A DNA stretch of 64,000 nucleotides from Ligula intestinalis. Taxonomy: Eukaryota > Platyhelminthes > Cestoda > Diphyllobothriidea > Diphyllobothriidae. The position numbers and the translations under genes were made by a program. Under the pieces are notes generated by a model that saw nothing but the letters and a program-made list of their open reading frames with translations, had not been told where the DNA came from and searched no databases. Of the stretch, positions 21,331 to 34,513 are shown one piece after another (position 1 is the stretch's first letter; the number at the start of each line of letters is the position of its first letter). The stretch is from NCBI GenBank assembly GCA_036362985.1, contig JAYGXS010000008.1, positions 18,980,925-19,044,924 of the forward strand, given 5' to 3'.

Positions 21331-24300
21331 ATGAGTAACCGTCTTCCCGCCGTTGTAATTGATTACGGAACAGGGTAAGAAAAAAACAGTGATCTCCTGA
21401 AGTATCTCGTGCTTTATATGTAGTTTTTCAACAAAGTATGTCAAGTCCATTTAGCGGTATTCGAAGGTCTTTGATCTGATAGTCAGAAAGTACTTTCTGA
21501 CTATCACTAACACTGTTTGTCCCCTATTATCCTTATTGGTGACGCCTCACACCATTTTTCAGCTCAATTCCTTAACAAGCTTTTGATTTGTATAGTGCCC
21601 ATGGCTAGTGCCTATATCTAAGGCAGGAAATGGCCTGCTGTTAAATTTTTCTAGATGGCACATGTGTCATATGCGGAACTGCAGTTCTGCTTGCGGAAGT
21701 TTGCGGTCTGCGATGCCGTCTCGTACTCCCTGAAGGCACTCGCTTGTTCTAGCCGATACATTTCATTACTGAATAAGCGCCCAAATTTCCCCAGTGTCCT
21801 TTATGCCGTTTTGCTTTTTGGATCCCCTATTTTGGCAAATCTATCGATTGTACTAGCTGTCCTTCTCTGGTTTAGGTATTCTAAGATTGGTTATGCAACC
21901 AATAGCGAGCCACAATGTATCATTCCATCATGCATAGCGGTAAAAGAATACGGGAAAATTGGAAACCGTGAGGCTCGCCGTCTGGGCACCGGTCTGGATG
22001 ATCTGAACTTCTATATTGGTGATGAGGCCATTGCTGCTGACGGAAAGAATGATTTCTCGCTGAAGGTAAGCTCGCTTACCTTGATAAATTATGTTTTGGG
22101 TTTTTTAGGACACGTGGAATCATTGAAAGCACTTGTTTATTGTCACATTGAACTTCTTTTATAATTCTCCTGAACTCTACGCCTTGCCCATATATTTTAC
22201 GCAACCTTTATTCTCGTGCCATGGGTTCTGCATGTAAGACGCAGGACGTAGCTATTATTGTCGGGGGCTTGATTAGCACACTAAATCAATGGGATACGTT
22301 TTGTAGTTTTTTCACCCTCAGAAAAGACGTTTAGTGATTTACTTCATTAACCTGTGTATACTGAGCGCCTTTTTCGGTCTACAGTCATTCAGATTAGAAT
22401 TGTGTAATCCTGTTAAAAAAAACTGAAAACGGGCCTTACTGATAGAATGGTAATTTAGTCAGCTGTGATGTATGTAGCCGAATACCGGGGAACTGTTCAA
22501 TAGAGTGCTTAAAAAAGTTACTTGTAAGAATTCTGTGCCAAGTTTCACCGAAAACTGCAGCATGAAGCCATATTTCTCAATGACAACGCAGTTGTTTGTT
22601 TGGATCTTGGCTTCGCAGATCAAGAAATTACAGAAAACTGACCCTATATAGGCGCGTCTCTCTTCCTGGTGAGTTAGGCCGAACCCGCCTGTGAGAAATA
22701 TTTGAAAGCTCACCGAGTTTATCAATAACGGCTTTGACTGTCGTGTGCATTGCCTCTTTAGATTTAGACATTATTTTTGTTGTAAGTACTAGTTTTTTAA
22801 GCAGAATGATCTTATAAAGTGACCAAACACTCTTACTCTTTCTGGCTGTTGGGCCGTTTTCCCTAATCTGTTATGGATCAGTTTCGTATTTTTAGACGGT
22901 ATCCTGCTGGACTTTTGAACAAGCACTTTTTTATATTTTTCAAGTGGCCCATCCGACATGGCATCATCGAAGACTGGGATCTTATGCAACGATACACGGA
23001 ACAGGTTATTTTCAATGTCTTGCGCGCAGAACCCGAAGACCACTTCTTCCTCATGGTTCGTCCTGAAAATTTTCCATTTAACACACTGTTCCTGTGTCCT
23101 TTTCTTTGCTGTCTGAAATGCGTATAAGCCCCAGTTGTTGCTTGTCTTTACTAGTCATTTGACTTTTGTGTTAAAAACAGTTAAAGTATTTATATTCCCC
23201 TGCTAATGCCTAAATGATGGATTCTATTTTTCTGATGCACAAAGCAAACGTGTATTTATATGTCTTTTGCCCCATTTTTGTAGCTGTAACACGCCTGTTT
23301 ATTTCCACTTGGTTTCCCTATCTTGCCTTTTTTAGACGGAACCACCTTTGAATACTCCAGAAAACCGCGAATATTTGGCAGAAATCATGTTCGAAACTTT
23401 CAACATCCCTGGCTTATACATCGCTGTGCAGGTATTTCCTTCGACCCCGTGTTTGCACCCTTTAGAAAATTTACTGCTGCCTGCTCCTGTTTATTTTTCT
23501 TTTCGTAGAACTAACTCTATTCCTGAAGCAATTATGGCTCTTTCAGATTTTGAGCTAGTCGATTATGTATCTGGTCCTTGTATTTTTTTCAGTGATATTA
23601 AATTTAGATAACAAGCACGCACAAACGTCTCGGATTGACCGCCATGCTTGCAGTACGAGTGAACTCTAGCATACTAACTTTTGCTGTGTGCAGCGGGACA
23701 CGCCCTGTCGACCATATCGCTTTTCACGCCTTTTGATGTGTAAATACTTGTTTTTGGTACTTGAGACCATGCTTTAAATTGACTTCGATTTGAGGGGGTG
23801 CTGATTGGTGCTAAGGGCGCGTTTAAGCATAGGCTGAATTCCACGTATGTTCATTTTCTTTGTGCTTGTGTAAATAAAGGTATTTTCACATAGGAGTGAC
23901 GTTCTAGGGGACAGTTTACACGCATTGTATTGAAGTTCCAGGTTCGATGATGATCCAGTCGTCTGAACAGGAGAGGTTTGAGTTCGTCTAGCGATGACAA
24001 GCAAGTTAGCAATCGTCGTCTTAATCTCTCGCCATTGTTCGTACACCTTTATTTTTAAGAGCCTGCAACAGTATACGATTTATGATGTAGCCAAGAAGAA
24101 GGGCTAAAGCTTCTGTTTTTGACCCCCATTGATCATGTTGTCTTCTAGCTTTCACTTCACACTGGTCCTGACACTTTGACCTGAAGTGCGACGTGTTTTA
24201 ACTTGCCTTGTCAGCACTCTCGGTAACATCCACGCGTTTAAAAGCAGAACCAACTGTTCCTGACACCACAGAACTTAGGTTTTATGTAATAGTAAATGGA

Positions 24301-27300
24301 CGATTCTGTTTGCTGTCAATTATTAAATGTTGGCTCACACTACTCAAAGCATTTCGAGTACTAATGGCAACTGGTCTTCCTTATAAATCATACAGAACGC
24401 AGCTAGTTAGACTTTGAATACTAACTTTCGTTATTTTGTCCACTAACTGTACGACGTAAGACTAACTCGAGTTCCATTTTGTTGCAAGTGAGCTTCATTT
24501 GTGACTGTTTGGCAGCCAAGAAAAAAATAAGCGGCAAATCCTTCAGTTGTGAAGGCTTGGTGTTTGCCTTTTCTAAATTATTCGTAACCTTACTCTTTAG
24601 CGTACATAGTTGGCACTAACTTAAGCAGGCATTTTCTATTTAGTCAGCATAGCGAGTAGGTACGCATCCATAAATCACGACTAAGGTGGTTTGGACACAC
24701 TAGTGTTCACTCTAGTGACTCTTTTGCAGCTGCTCTCTATTTCTCGCCTTCGCTCATTTGGACACGTCTAAGAGGTCAACGCACTGTTGACTGACACAGC
24801 CCGTCAAGACATCGAGATAGTTCTTGGTCCCTCTGTATTTGGCCTCCTTTCGTTTTCAAGCAGTCATCCACAGCTTCACTAGCATCTTTCTCTTTTCGGA
24901 GGCTGAAGACGACTTAGTCCTGTTAGGTTTCCACATTCACGTTCTGTTCTGACTCATATGTACTCCGCTTTTTTTCAGGCCACTCTAGCCCTCATCGCTT
25001 CTTGGGGTTCCGAAGAAAAACGACGAAGTCTCACAGGCACAGTCATTGATTCGGGCGACGGTGTTACCCACGTTATACCAGTGGTTGACGGTTATGTCGT
25101 TGGCTCTTGCATTAAGCATATCCCAATTGCCGGCCGAGACATCACCTCGTTCATACAACAGTTGCTACGAGAACGGGAGACAGGCATCCCACCAGAACTT
25201 AGCATGGATGTCGCAAAAAAGATTAAGGAACGGTAAGCCTACTGACATTTATATAGTGGTCCTTTTGTTTTTGTCTGCTTATCTACTAGGTTTAGGACTT
25301 CTGCTTGATTTGCGACATAACTGGTCTCGGTCTTTTGTCAAACAGGACGCTTGAAGTATTGAGTGTTCAGGAAGCTTTGTGAGACGGCCAACTGCCTTTT
25401 GAAATTATGTGCTTACATGCTGCGTCTAATCGTGTGCCTGTACGGCTCACACGCTCCATCCGTCTTTTTCCGCGGATTTTGAACCGTCACCATCTACTGC
25501 ATTAATCTAATTGTTAATTTGGTCTGCCCTCAAAGGTCCCGGATAAAGTTATCATAAGTTTGCCTCAACTGTTGCGAACGACTATGTCCACCCACAGCAT
25601 TATGGACGCCGGGGACGGTGACTTACTAGTTTAAATTGGTAGTTCACTTGCGCAGCGTCTACCACACTCGGGTACAATAGCAGACAAAACTACATAGCCC
25701 GTCTACTCGTGCCACACACAACCTACCCTACACAATACATCGGGTGTTAAGTTCGCCTTAGTATACGGCCAAACTGTCTAGTACTTCTGACCTTTTTGTT
25801 CAGCGGGAGGTTTCTTGGTTTAACCATCGCGAACGCGCTAAGGTTGCACTGAGAACTGTTGTGGCGTTTTGGCCAAAAAGGAAGGCCTATATACACACAC
25901 TTGTCAAAATGGGTGAAGATACAAGCTCCCGCTAAGTTATTCCATTCATAATCACCTAAAGAAGACGAAGAAAAACTATGCTTTCGTGAACCATACTGTA
26001 TCGGTGCTGACGTTTTTGAGCTTTCCGTTCCATCACACAAGTGCCCCAGTGCTCGGCTACGGAGGGTCGAAAGCCCAATCATCAGACAGTAGCAAGTTCG
26101 TTCGTCAAGCACGCCCACAACACGAGGCAGGCAGTAAGACAGAGCAAGTATAGGCGACCAGGAACAAACGCCCTATCATTGATAACAGAAACAAGGAAGT
26201 TTCACAAACGTCAGCGCCGATACAGTGAGATCCGTGAAAGTGTCTCTTTTGCTTCTGTGGGGCATGCTTAACGAGATATGTACATCTACATATCACTTTT
26301 GCCTTCGTTTAATCAGTCAACCATACCACAACCTGACATGTGAACCACGGCTCTGCTGGCCTCCGAGTCAGCCGATGCGCATGTTCGGCCACGGTCTCAC
26401 GTTCTGCCGACTACGACCTGAGCTATATTAAGTCGCCTGGTATTTTAATCTTGCCACAAGCCTAGATTTTTGCCGTCAAACAACGCGTCGTTCCAATCTC
26501 CAAATGATAACACAACAGCAAGGGCGCAAGAATGTAAGTTGACTAGCGTATCTACTACAGCGTATTTAAGGCAAGCAAAGCGTGCAAAAGCCTACACAAT
26601 ATCGCACCATCAGTTAGTTTTCTCAAGCGATTAGTAACTCTTTCGGCTTTCTGACTCATCCGACTGGTGCAAGAGTGTGCTAATCTCGGTCGCAGTGTGC
26701 GCGTTCTCATGTGCAGTGTATGTAAGCGGACTGGTGCTGTGGCGTGGGAGCGAGTCGGTTAGGGCGACTACAAACACATGGGTATGCGCGTGACCACCTG
26801 TCTGGGTGGAATGTCCTCTTACCTTTGCACGTCAGTGTTTTAGTCTAGAGTTATTTTAGGTGGTCGCGGGTCAACAAGATTTCAACTAGACAAAACGGAA
26901 GGCTAGAATTGTATCCAACGCTCAGATTAGGTAGGCAAACAGGACTGTGTAACTTTGTGTGTGCCTGTCTTTAATCGCATCTTTCGATGCTACCAGAGGT
27001 ATGTATGCAGTCAATGAAATGTGCCATGAGGTGACGGGGTTTGGCAGACAGTTTCTTGTCCATCTGCTGTGTCACTTTATGAGGGAGAGACCCTTCATTG
27101 GAAAGAGTTCGACGTTAGGTGTTTCAAGCTGAAAATTTGAGTACTCGTCTTAGTATACAGGTGAGTCCTGTGTACGACACGAGGTTGATGGTCGCTGTGA
27201 AGTACATTTCTAGTTCCGGCTGTGAGTTAATTGTCCCTCCTCGATTGGCTGTGATTGGTTTCAGCTTTCAACCGTCCCATTGTTTGTAGAGCTGTTAACC

Positions 27301-30300
27301 AGACGACTTGTTTTACCTTCGCAGTTACTGATGCAAACCCATAGAATCTGTAGGCGACTCGGTGTGAAGATTAATCACATGGCCACAGGTATTATTGCCT
27401 TTTCACGCCAAATGAATTGCTACCGAACACTTGACATCATCCCTTCGTAGTTTTTCAGTGTGCGTAGACAATGCTGTTCAAGTTTGTCTTGCTTTCTTCA
27501 TCCCTACCAGCTACCGTAAATCACTCCGGTATCTAAGGTCTTATTACCTAATGCCAAATTATGGGTTTGAGTGTGCCTACGGCTGGAGGACATTTGCGCT
27601 AGGACTGATAGAAACTCGCGAATACCCTACCCTCCCCCCTGCTTCGGGGCTTATGTTAGTGAGTATGTCATTTTTTCCCGAAGACAGCTACAGGCCATTG
27701 TCCTCCCCCTCCATGTTGAGGAAGTTCCTAAAAGCACTCCTACCTTTTCTTTTTTCAGTTACTCCTACGTATGCAGCGACTTGGCCAAAGAATTCAAGAA
27801 GTACGACGACGATCCGGCCAAATGGCTGACAGTTCAGGACGTCACAAAACATCCTAAATATCCCCCGGTTACAGTAGATGTTGGCTACGAAAGATTCCTT
27901 GGCCCAGAGGTGTTTTTCCACCCTGAGGTACAGCTATCCTTAATGTCACTGTGGTCGAAAACGAGTCTTTGTATAAGAATTTCCCTAGAAGCCCTCTTCT
28001 TATGTTCCCTCCCTTTCTCTCTATCTGTAGTTTGTGAACCCCGATTACACACAGTCTGTTAGTACTGTGGTGGAGGAGGTCATTCAGAAGTCCCCAATTG
28101 ATGCCCGTCGAGGCCTCTATGGCGTGAGTACACTTTGGATGCTGCTTGTCGTCAACTTTTTTTACAGTCAAGATATGACAGTGGTTGGTGTTAATGGACT
28201 TTGGCCTTAGTATAACGCTCTTTCTTTGTTTTGTGTGTCTATGAAGTGAACTTGTTATTCCCTTTGTTTTGCGTATCGTTTGACTAGAATATCGTCCTGT
28301 CCGGTGGCAGCTCAATGTTCAAGAACCTGGGCCGTCGTATTGAACGGGACATTCGAAACATCGTGGACGCCCGTTTGCAGGCTAACGAGGCCTTAACTGG
28401 TTTCAAGGTAGACTATGCGCTCGTTTATTTTCTATGCATAGCTGCCTACTTTGTATGTGTGAGTAGCCAGTGTTTGTCAAATTATAATCCGGTTTCACAA
28501 ACCCCTTATGTTCCTTTTTCCCCGATAGCCCAAACCCATCGAAGTGAGAGTCGTCACTCATAAGATGCAACGCTATGCCGTATGGTTCGGTGGATCGCTT
28601 CTTGCTAGTACTGTAAGTTTTTCCTATCATTTGACGCATGTTTGTTATTTTAAGGAAATTTTGATGAGTCATGAAACTTTTGGGAGCTTTTACTCCTCTC
28701 GTCTCATGCAGATTTTTCTTCATGCTTATAATTTTTGTCGAGTTATCTTATTTTGTTGGGCGGTGGTTGGAGGCAGTGCTGAACACTGCCCTGTAAATCA
28801 TCTCGTTCGGTTCCGTACCTTCTTTGGTTTAGCTATATCGACTCCCTTAACTTCGTTCCCTTGTTATCATTTGTTAGAATTTCTCTCCCGCCCTTTATTT
28901 TTACAATAACTATATCATGAAAAATAAGAATCGATCGCCTGACGTTTCGGATTCTCGCTCGAACACATCGTCATGCAATCGCAGGTAATGACAAAAGTAA
29001 GTCCAGAAGAATGGGGACAGGCGTCATCACGGTACATCAATCCAAGTCAGCGCACACGGCACATTTTTACCCCTCATTCAAATGATATGAACCTGTAAAA
29101 GGTCACAGTATGGAAGACCTTTTGAAGTTTGACCCTAAGTGTGAGCAGACAGGAGAAGCTTCCCCGATCTACACTGCTTGCCGGACAGATTGCGGGCGCC
29201 TAGTCTTGAACATTCACAGATCTGTGCATTCAAGAATTGTGAATTATCACCGACAAGTACGAGGGAGGGAGACTGGAATGGCCATTTCTGACTACTTGCA
29301 TTCGGGTGTCAGCCGGTCATACTGCTACCTCAGCCCTGGGGGACCACCCTGCAACTAAACCAACTCGGTTGAGGTCACTCCTTGACGCAGCCTACCTAGC
29401 ATGCGACTGCGGCCAGTTGACTGGTTGCACGACTGACTAACCAACTGGTTCAAATTTCGTGTTTTCCAACCCCCAGGATCAGGGTGTGTTTAACTGGAAA
29501 TGGCAAATAAGTCAGAAGTGATTTGCAGTAACATTTCCTGAAGTTGAATGAGGCCAGCGGATCCCGCGTGGTCCATCAAGCAAGTGCTAGCGGGGAGACT
29601 GAAACATTGTTATTCTCAGAGTTTTTATACCAAACTTCATCCCTCATTGACTAAGGCCTCTGTTTAAAGATGTAAACTTCAGACTCAAGCTGAGGATGTA
29701 GGATGTGCTACAAGGTTACCGAACCGAATTCAATCAGCGCCCGATTATCGCTCAGTATTTACCAGGATCTATTCAGTGTAGGTGGATCATATATGCATAT
29801 CGCAGTGGCTCAGCTGAATAGGGAGCCCCTTGATACTGCGATCGTCAGTGTTGTTTCCGTGTGAGAAGAGAAGGAGCGGGACATTAGGGAGGGAGTAGCA
29901 GTATTTTCTGCACAAACAAATGGAGAAGTTCGCAGCTGCACGAGCGTGCGTGTGTCCGACAGCAACGGCCGGCCTCCGAAGTCCGTGAGCTCGGCAGTCT
30001 TCACAGCTTGTTTTCTGTGTGCGTAAGCCAGAGGAAGATGATTAGCATTTGGTTAGGCAGACACAAGCGCATGCGCACACGCTAGCAGCCGCGAGAGGCG
30101 AGCGTTGCTCGTATGCGAAGTGGGGTCACTGTCTGCCTTCTAGGGTAGAAAAGTGCCGGATTGAATGACGGTTACTATCAATCAGAGGTCAGGTCTTCAA
30201 GCGGCTAGCCGAGTAATCTTTTTACAGAGCTTTGATTATTTAAGGTTGCTTCCATTCACCATTGGCCGCTCTCGAAGCCGGGCATAGTAACGTGCCAGCC

Positions 30301-30641
30301 TGCCCACATCTGGCGACAACTCTTTAACCGTCAACCCTACTGCATAGCTGTCTGTCCTCGTCTGAGCGAGAAGGAAAGCCCGGTGAGGATTCGATCAGCA
30401 GTGCCGTACCGCTCGTCCTGGACTGTTTGTGTAGTTTGCAGTGTGTGACGTACGCTGCATCACAAGTGTTATTGCGGCCGCTGAGTTTTTGCCCTCGCTA
30501 TTGCTTTGTATTCACCAGTATCACCGTATTTATTTCTCGTCGCAGAACGAATTCTACACCGCTTGTCACACACGTCAGCAGTACGAGGAGATTGGTCCCT
30601 CTATCTGTCGTCACAATGCCGCCTTTGGTACGCTCGTCTAA
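21331..30641 (+). CDS. ACTR3: Actin-related protein 3 (Arp2/3 complex), complete
   Basis: Arp3 is the ATP-binding, actin-like subunit that with Arp2 nucleates branched actin filaments. Exons: 21331-21374, 21876-22065, 22945-23055, 23336-23431, 24979-25232, 27759-27927, 28031-28123, 28288-28407, 28529-28612, 30546-30641. All nine introns are GT-AG with compatible phases, and the sum is 1257 nt: 418 residues plus TAA, the same length as vertebrate Arp3. Visible landmarks are [18 protein letters not shown] (phosphate loop 1, residues 1-18), [15 protein letters not shown] (phosphate loop 2, about 167-181), [38 protein letters not shown] (nucleotide binding, from about 320) and a C-terminus in [12 protein letters not shown]. 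The first exon is only 44 nt and ends inside the GTG glycine codon of loop 1. Introns range from 103 to 2526 nt and hold dispersed repeats (R1 in intron 5; R2 and a hammerhead-like motif in intron 9). No frame damage is seen, so it should be functional. Confidence 0.97.
21478..21505. repeat. Perfect 28-bp palindrome in ARP3 intron 1
   Basis: GATAGTCAGAAAGT is followed immediately by its exact reverse complement, with no spacer. It lies 104 nt after the intron 1 donor. It could form a 14-bp cruciform or RNA hairpin; nothing around it indicates a transposon. Confidence 0.9.
26430..26780 (+). repeat. Dispersed repeat R1, copy a (ARP3 intron 5)
   Basis: It shares ordered words with 52725-53115: TTGCCACAAGCC, GCCGTC.AACAACGC, CAACAGCAAG.GCGCAAGAA, TTTCTGACTCATCCGACTG and GGGAGCGAGTCGGTTAGGGC. 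Neither copy has coding capacity. Size of about 350 bp and high copy suggest a SINE or a solo terminal repeat, but ends are undefined. Confidence 0.6.
28931..28985 (-). ncRNA. Hammerhead-like motif, antisense in ARP3 intron 9
   Basis: On the minus strand: a TGACGA core half (28973-28968), a stem II region with GUUC and GAA arms, then GAAACGUC with AGGCGAUCG after it. GAAACGUC is the exact minimal helix III sequence of Penelope-linked hammerheads. The 3' stem I strand GCGAUCG can pair with the upstream GCGAUUGC. The first core base reads A instead of C and two stem I bases seem lost, so this copy is probably inactive. Confidence 0.4.
29799..30135 (+). repeat. Dispersed repeat R2, copy a (SINE-like, ARP3 intron 9)
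   Basis: It begins ATCGCAGTGGCTCAGCTGAATAGG, which resembles a tRNA-derived A-box region (TGGCTCAG..GAATAG). It runs through TATTTTCTGCACA and ends near GCGCATGCGCACACGCTAGCAGCCG. A second copy on the same strand occupies 54533-54880 with the same word order. The tRNA-like head suggests a SINE, though no poly-A or B box is clear. Confidence 0.55.
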
Positions 30642-31985
30642 CTGCCGTCCTCGTCATTTCCAGCCGATGGATACTTGCCCAACTCGCCCTCCCCCCCCCT
30701 CGCCCTCTTTATCATGATCCCTTTTTCTACCCTGCCACAATCTGAAGCCCTTCCCTTTTTTTTCACAATTGGAATTGGCGCGTGCTTGGACGCAAAATGC
30801 TTTGACTTCGTTTTTTAACGCCGATATCTGCAATGAGGATTTAGTGGTTTTTGACTTTTCTGCGTAATTTTTATCACGAAGCTGCCAATTAATATATATC
30901 TTCCCGTGAGACACTTTGTCTTGTGCTTCTTACTGGTGTGAATGTTGTAGATTGTGTGAATGTAACTGCTACTGCTGACGAGACGTTGAGTCAGATTTCG
31001 AGTGGGTTGCCTGTATGCCAACAAATTAGGGGCATTAAAACTGAACCCGCAAGCTGGGCAATGGACTAGATTTCCAAGGCCATTCAGCTCTCTTGAAAGG
31101 CTTGCGTAGGCGGTCGTGGCGATCTCATTACGGGTTTAGACGAGTGTGGGCACCATATACTTAACTAAAACAGCCGTTCTCCAGAATCACCGACTGTTTG
31201 GTGGCACAGGCTTAGGATTATCGGGACCATTAAGGGTTTTTCAATAATTTATTAACTCCGATACGAACGATTCCCCGTAGAAAAAGAACGACCGGAAGAA
31301 ATCTGATGAGCTGATGGCAGAAGGCAGACAGTAGACGCTAAATATGTGCATGTCGTCCACCGGTCGGAACCTATTGATCAGATTCCCTGTCGCACTAGCC
31401 CATGTAAGTATACAGGCCAGGCTATGAAGGTTCCCACACCGAACGTATGATGATAGACTGAACATGTGCGCCGCATGACCCACTGACTGGAGAGAAGTTA
31501 TTTAAGTTCGCGGACATATGCGTACTAGCATGGAGCGGTTGTAAGATTTAAAAAGGGGAGCGGACTGGACTTTTAACAAGTGTTTTGAGAGGTCACCTTA
31601 TCTGGTTACGCTCTCAGCAGGCTTTTGCATCTGACTGGGAGTGAAGAGTTCTTGTCTCTGATGGTGGGCTCCTGTAAGACTCCGAAAGCTCTTACGAATT
31701 ATATTACCCTCTGAAAATCGGAGTCCATTTAATACATAAACCCGGGACTAGAATCTTTAAGAAGTAGACGCCACCACTGAAAGGCACCTCGACTCGGGAG
31801 ATTGTATATAAGTTCGCCAAATAAACTCAGATTAACAAGAGGAGAAGCGACCTACAGCCCTTAGATATGCTCCAGATACACTGAATGTAACCAGGCAGTA
31901 TTCAAGAGGAATTAGCGGTCGATAAATCTTTTCATTATACTGATAAGGTATAAACAGGAAAATATGGGCAGCCATACGGGAAAGG
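30642..31985. other. Convergent intergenic region ARP3-HPF1
   Basis: The 1.34 kb between the two stop codons must hold both 3' UTRs. A C-rich run occurs at 30686-30703. No canonical AATAAA is placed convincingly for either gene, and no other coding segment is seen. Confidence 0.5.
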
Positions 31986-34513
31986 CTAACTGTTGGTTTT
32001 CAGAGATGTGGGCTGGATGCATCGGTTTTTCATGTGTTGAGTGATAACTTCGGCAAATTGTGGACGACCTGCCAGTTGGTAGCCTGTCGAGAGGAGTAAG
32101 GAAATCGTGTTGTTGAAGCAACTTGCCGTTTGCAAATTTTCGCCTATAGATGTGTTAAAGAAAGACAAAATTAAGCAGTGAGTTTCTGTGATGACAAGGA
32201 CATTGCAGTGAATTACGGGTGGCCTGAATGTTAATCGTAAAATTGAAATAGATTCCACTAGTTGTCATTTGAAAAGTAACTGCACCTCCCCATTGTCTTC
32301 AGTTGACCTAGCTTGGATGCAGACGAAAAATATTTCTTCCTACTAATTACCTCAATTATCTTCAGCTGATAACGATCTCAAAAAATGATAAGTCTCAATT
32401 TGAGCGGATAAATGCAAAAGGCAAAGATAATCAATTACAGAAGTTAGACAAACAGTTGGAAGAAAGCATCACATCCAGGAGCGAAACCAAACTCCGACTT
32501 CCGTACAGTATGCGATTATCATCGAATTTAAGTGGATGGCCGGTGAAGCAAAAGCAACATTTGGTAAAGTGGGAGGATCATTCGAGCTTTTTTCGGGTCT
32601 ACAGACGTTCGGAAAGTCACATAGTGACATGCCATTATGCATAAAAATATCAGCAAAAACAGCGGCTTATTAATCGGTGTTAGTCGGCCATGGCGTTAGA
32701 TAATTGTAGTTCGAGCCAAAACTTTGGGTTAAATAAGTTTCATAGAAACCTAAAGCACTTCAAACTGAACAGACAAAATACAAAAACACTTGACACATAA
32801 CTAACTTTTCTTTCTTTTACAATAAATCAATTTATTTCATGCATACCAGAAAAAATATGAGATCGTAACATACCTTTTGGATGGAATGCAAGAAGGTCAA
32901 GTCCTAGTTCAAGACCCTCACCAAAGTCGCCCTCATCATTGGCAAACTGTACAAGGGTGACGAGTTCGTCCAGTTTTGCCTGATGCGGCAGTTTGGTCTT
33001 CGTATCCGTAGACTGGACAATTTTCTGCAGAAGATTGACAAGTTCGCCTAGAACCAAATGGAATAAGTTTTAAGAAGGTGCGAGCGAAAGCATCAAAAAT
33101 CAAAAGGGGCAAGTATAAAGTCAAGTTTGCAGCAGGAAATGTGTCTTCAACTGAGCTTGCTGTAGCGAGTAATACAGTTAAGAAGCCGAATTAATTTAGT
33201 AACAAAACCAGACATATGACCTTAACAAAGAGAGGAAGGTGGCTTTTTGTCGGAGACCTAGGATTTTTCCTATTTTATCCGTTTATTTTTTCTTTGATTA
33301 TTGGGTTGGCCTTGTTGGCTTTTCGCTTGGAGTGAAGAGCAAGTGCTTCACCTCCCCTGGAAATGATTATTCAATAGCCAAAACGACTGCACGCGAAACT
33401 CAAATTATGTTTATCTGCCTTGTGAGAAGCGTGTGGGATACTTATCAGATTTATGAGAAATTATTAAGTATAGATACACCAAGCTGAGAATCTAAAAGCG
33501 TTTGCTTCCATGGTCTGTGAAATTGAGCAAATTCATCAGATTTTACGTGGGCAGGGAATACAACGGAGAAAACTTACTGTTGGAAAGGGGGACCGGTCGA
33601 TAACCGATACCATTATGCAGATTGATACGTAATCCGACACTATTTAAAGTCGGACAAACAGTGTCACGCTTGACTAAAAAAATAGTCTTGAGGAAATAAC
33701 AAACCAGTTGACTTTAAGTCGATTCGGAATGAGCGCTCAACTGCAAACTTTTGCATTTCTGTAAGGATGCGTGCACGTTTTGCTCCTTTTTTGCGATTTA
33801 AAAGTTTTCTAAAGTGTTGATAATAGTAAACAGTAAGGCATACGCAACCACAGAGAATATATCACAACCAAGGATTTCAAAACGCCCATCTACGGAGGAG
33901 TCCGACGAAGCCATAAACGATGGTAAATCATTTGCATCGTCCCTAAAGAATGTCGTCTTCAGAACTCAATTATACCGAAAATATCCGACATGATAAAATC
34001 CAGAGGGAGCAGCAAATACTGTGACAAATTCGGGTGGGTCGTGGAAGTAACGATAACAACACGAAAAATCTTCAGACGCGTCCGGAATCCAGTCCCTATT
34101 AAGAAGTTCGAAAGGACCAACGAGCTCGATGTCCAGCTCGTCACGTAAGGCCTCTAAAAATGTGTTATCTGTTAAAAAATAACCCTACTGAGAGGTTCGT
34201 CTGGAGATAGCTTACAACAAAATTCATAGAAAGTGAAAAAATCACCAGGACACTTCAACAAAAACGTGGCTTCAATGGCATCTCGCATCTTTCGCCAAGC
34301 TTCATCTGCAATTGATGGATCTTTCCGTCTTTTGTTGGGTTCAGAAATCACCTCTAGACTTTTTCTTTTAACCATTTTTTCAAAAACAGCTTTCCCAGCG
34401 CAAACTTTTTTCTCTTTAGCGGGCTGAGGATTAGCTATTTTAAACCAATATGGATAATCGTTATTGTGCTCTTCCAAAGCTTTTGTCGTAGAAAAGGTTA
34501 ACATATGTGGCAC
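31986..34513 (-). CDS. HPF1: Histone PARylation factor 1
   Basis: HPF1 binds PARP1/PARP2 in the nucleus and completes their active site so that serine, including on histones, becomes the ADP-ribose acceptor. Exons, read downwards: 34513-34189, 34153-33976, 33942-33844, 33808-33705, 33673-33578, 33047-32874, 32143-31986 (TAG stop). Phases agree throughout, giving 377 residues against about 346 in human. Matching blocks are FFTFYEFCCKLSPDEPLKAL (about residues 93-112), ELVGPFELL, YRYFHDPPEF, GFYHVGYFRDD, NGIGYRPVPL, VQFANDEGDFGEGLELGLDL (about 300-319) and GRPQFAEVITQHMKNR. The Asp-Glu pair (about 305-306) matches the human catalytic D283/E284. Four introns are 31-35 nt; two are 530 and 730 nt. 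The first ATG is tentative: HNNDYPYW near residue 16 might follow a PBZ-type finger encoded further upstream, which I could not find. Confidence 0.93.

Noticed and set aside
32366..32643. Plus-strand open segment with a good acceptor and lysine/glutamine-rich, coiled-coil-like translation
   Set aside because: It lies within the last intron of HPF1 on the opposite strand, has no partner exon and no ATG-led model; probably chance.
33809..33831. A 23-nt intron or frameshift in HPF1
   Set aside because: A 35-nt intron (33843-33809) with a GTATG donor restores the frame and gives a better match to the HPF1 family.
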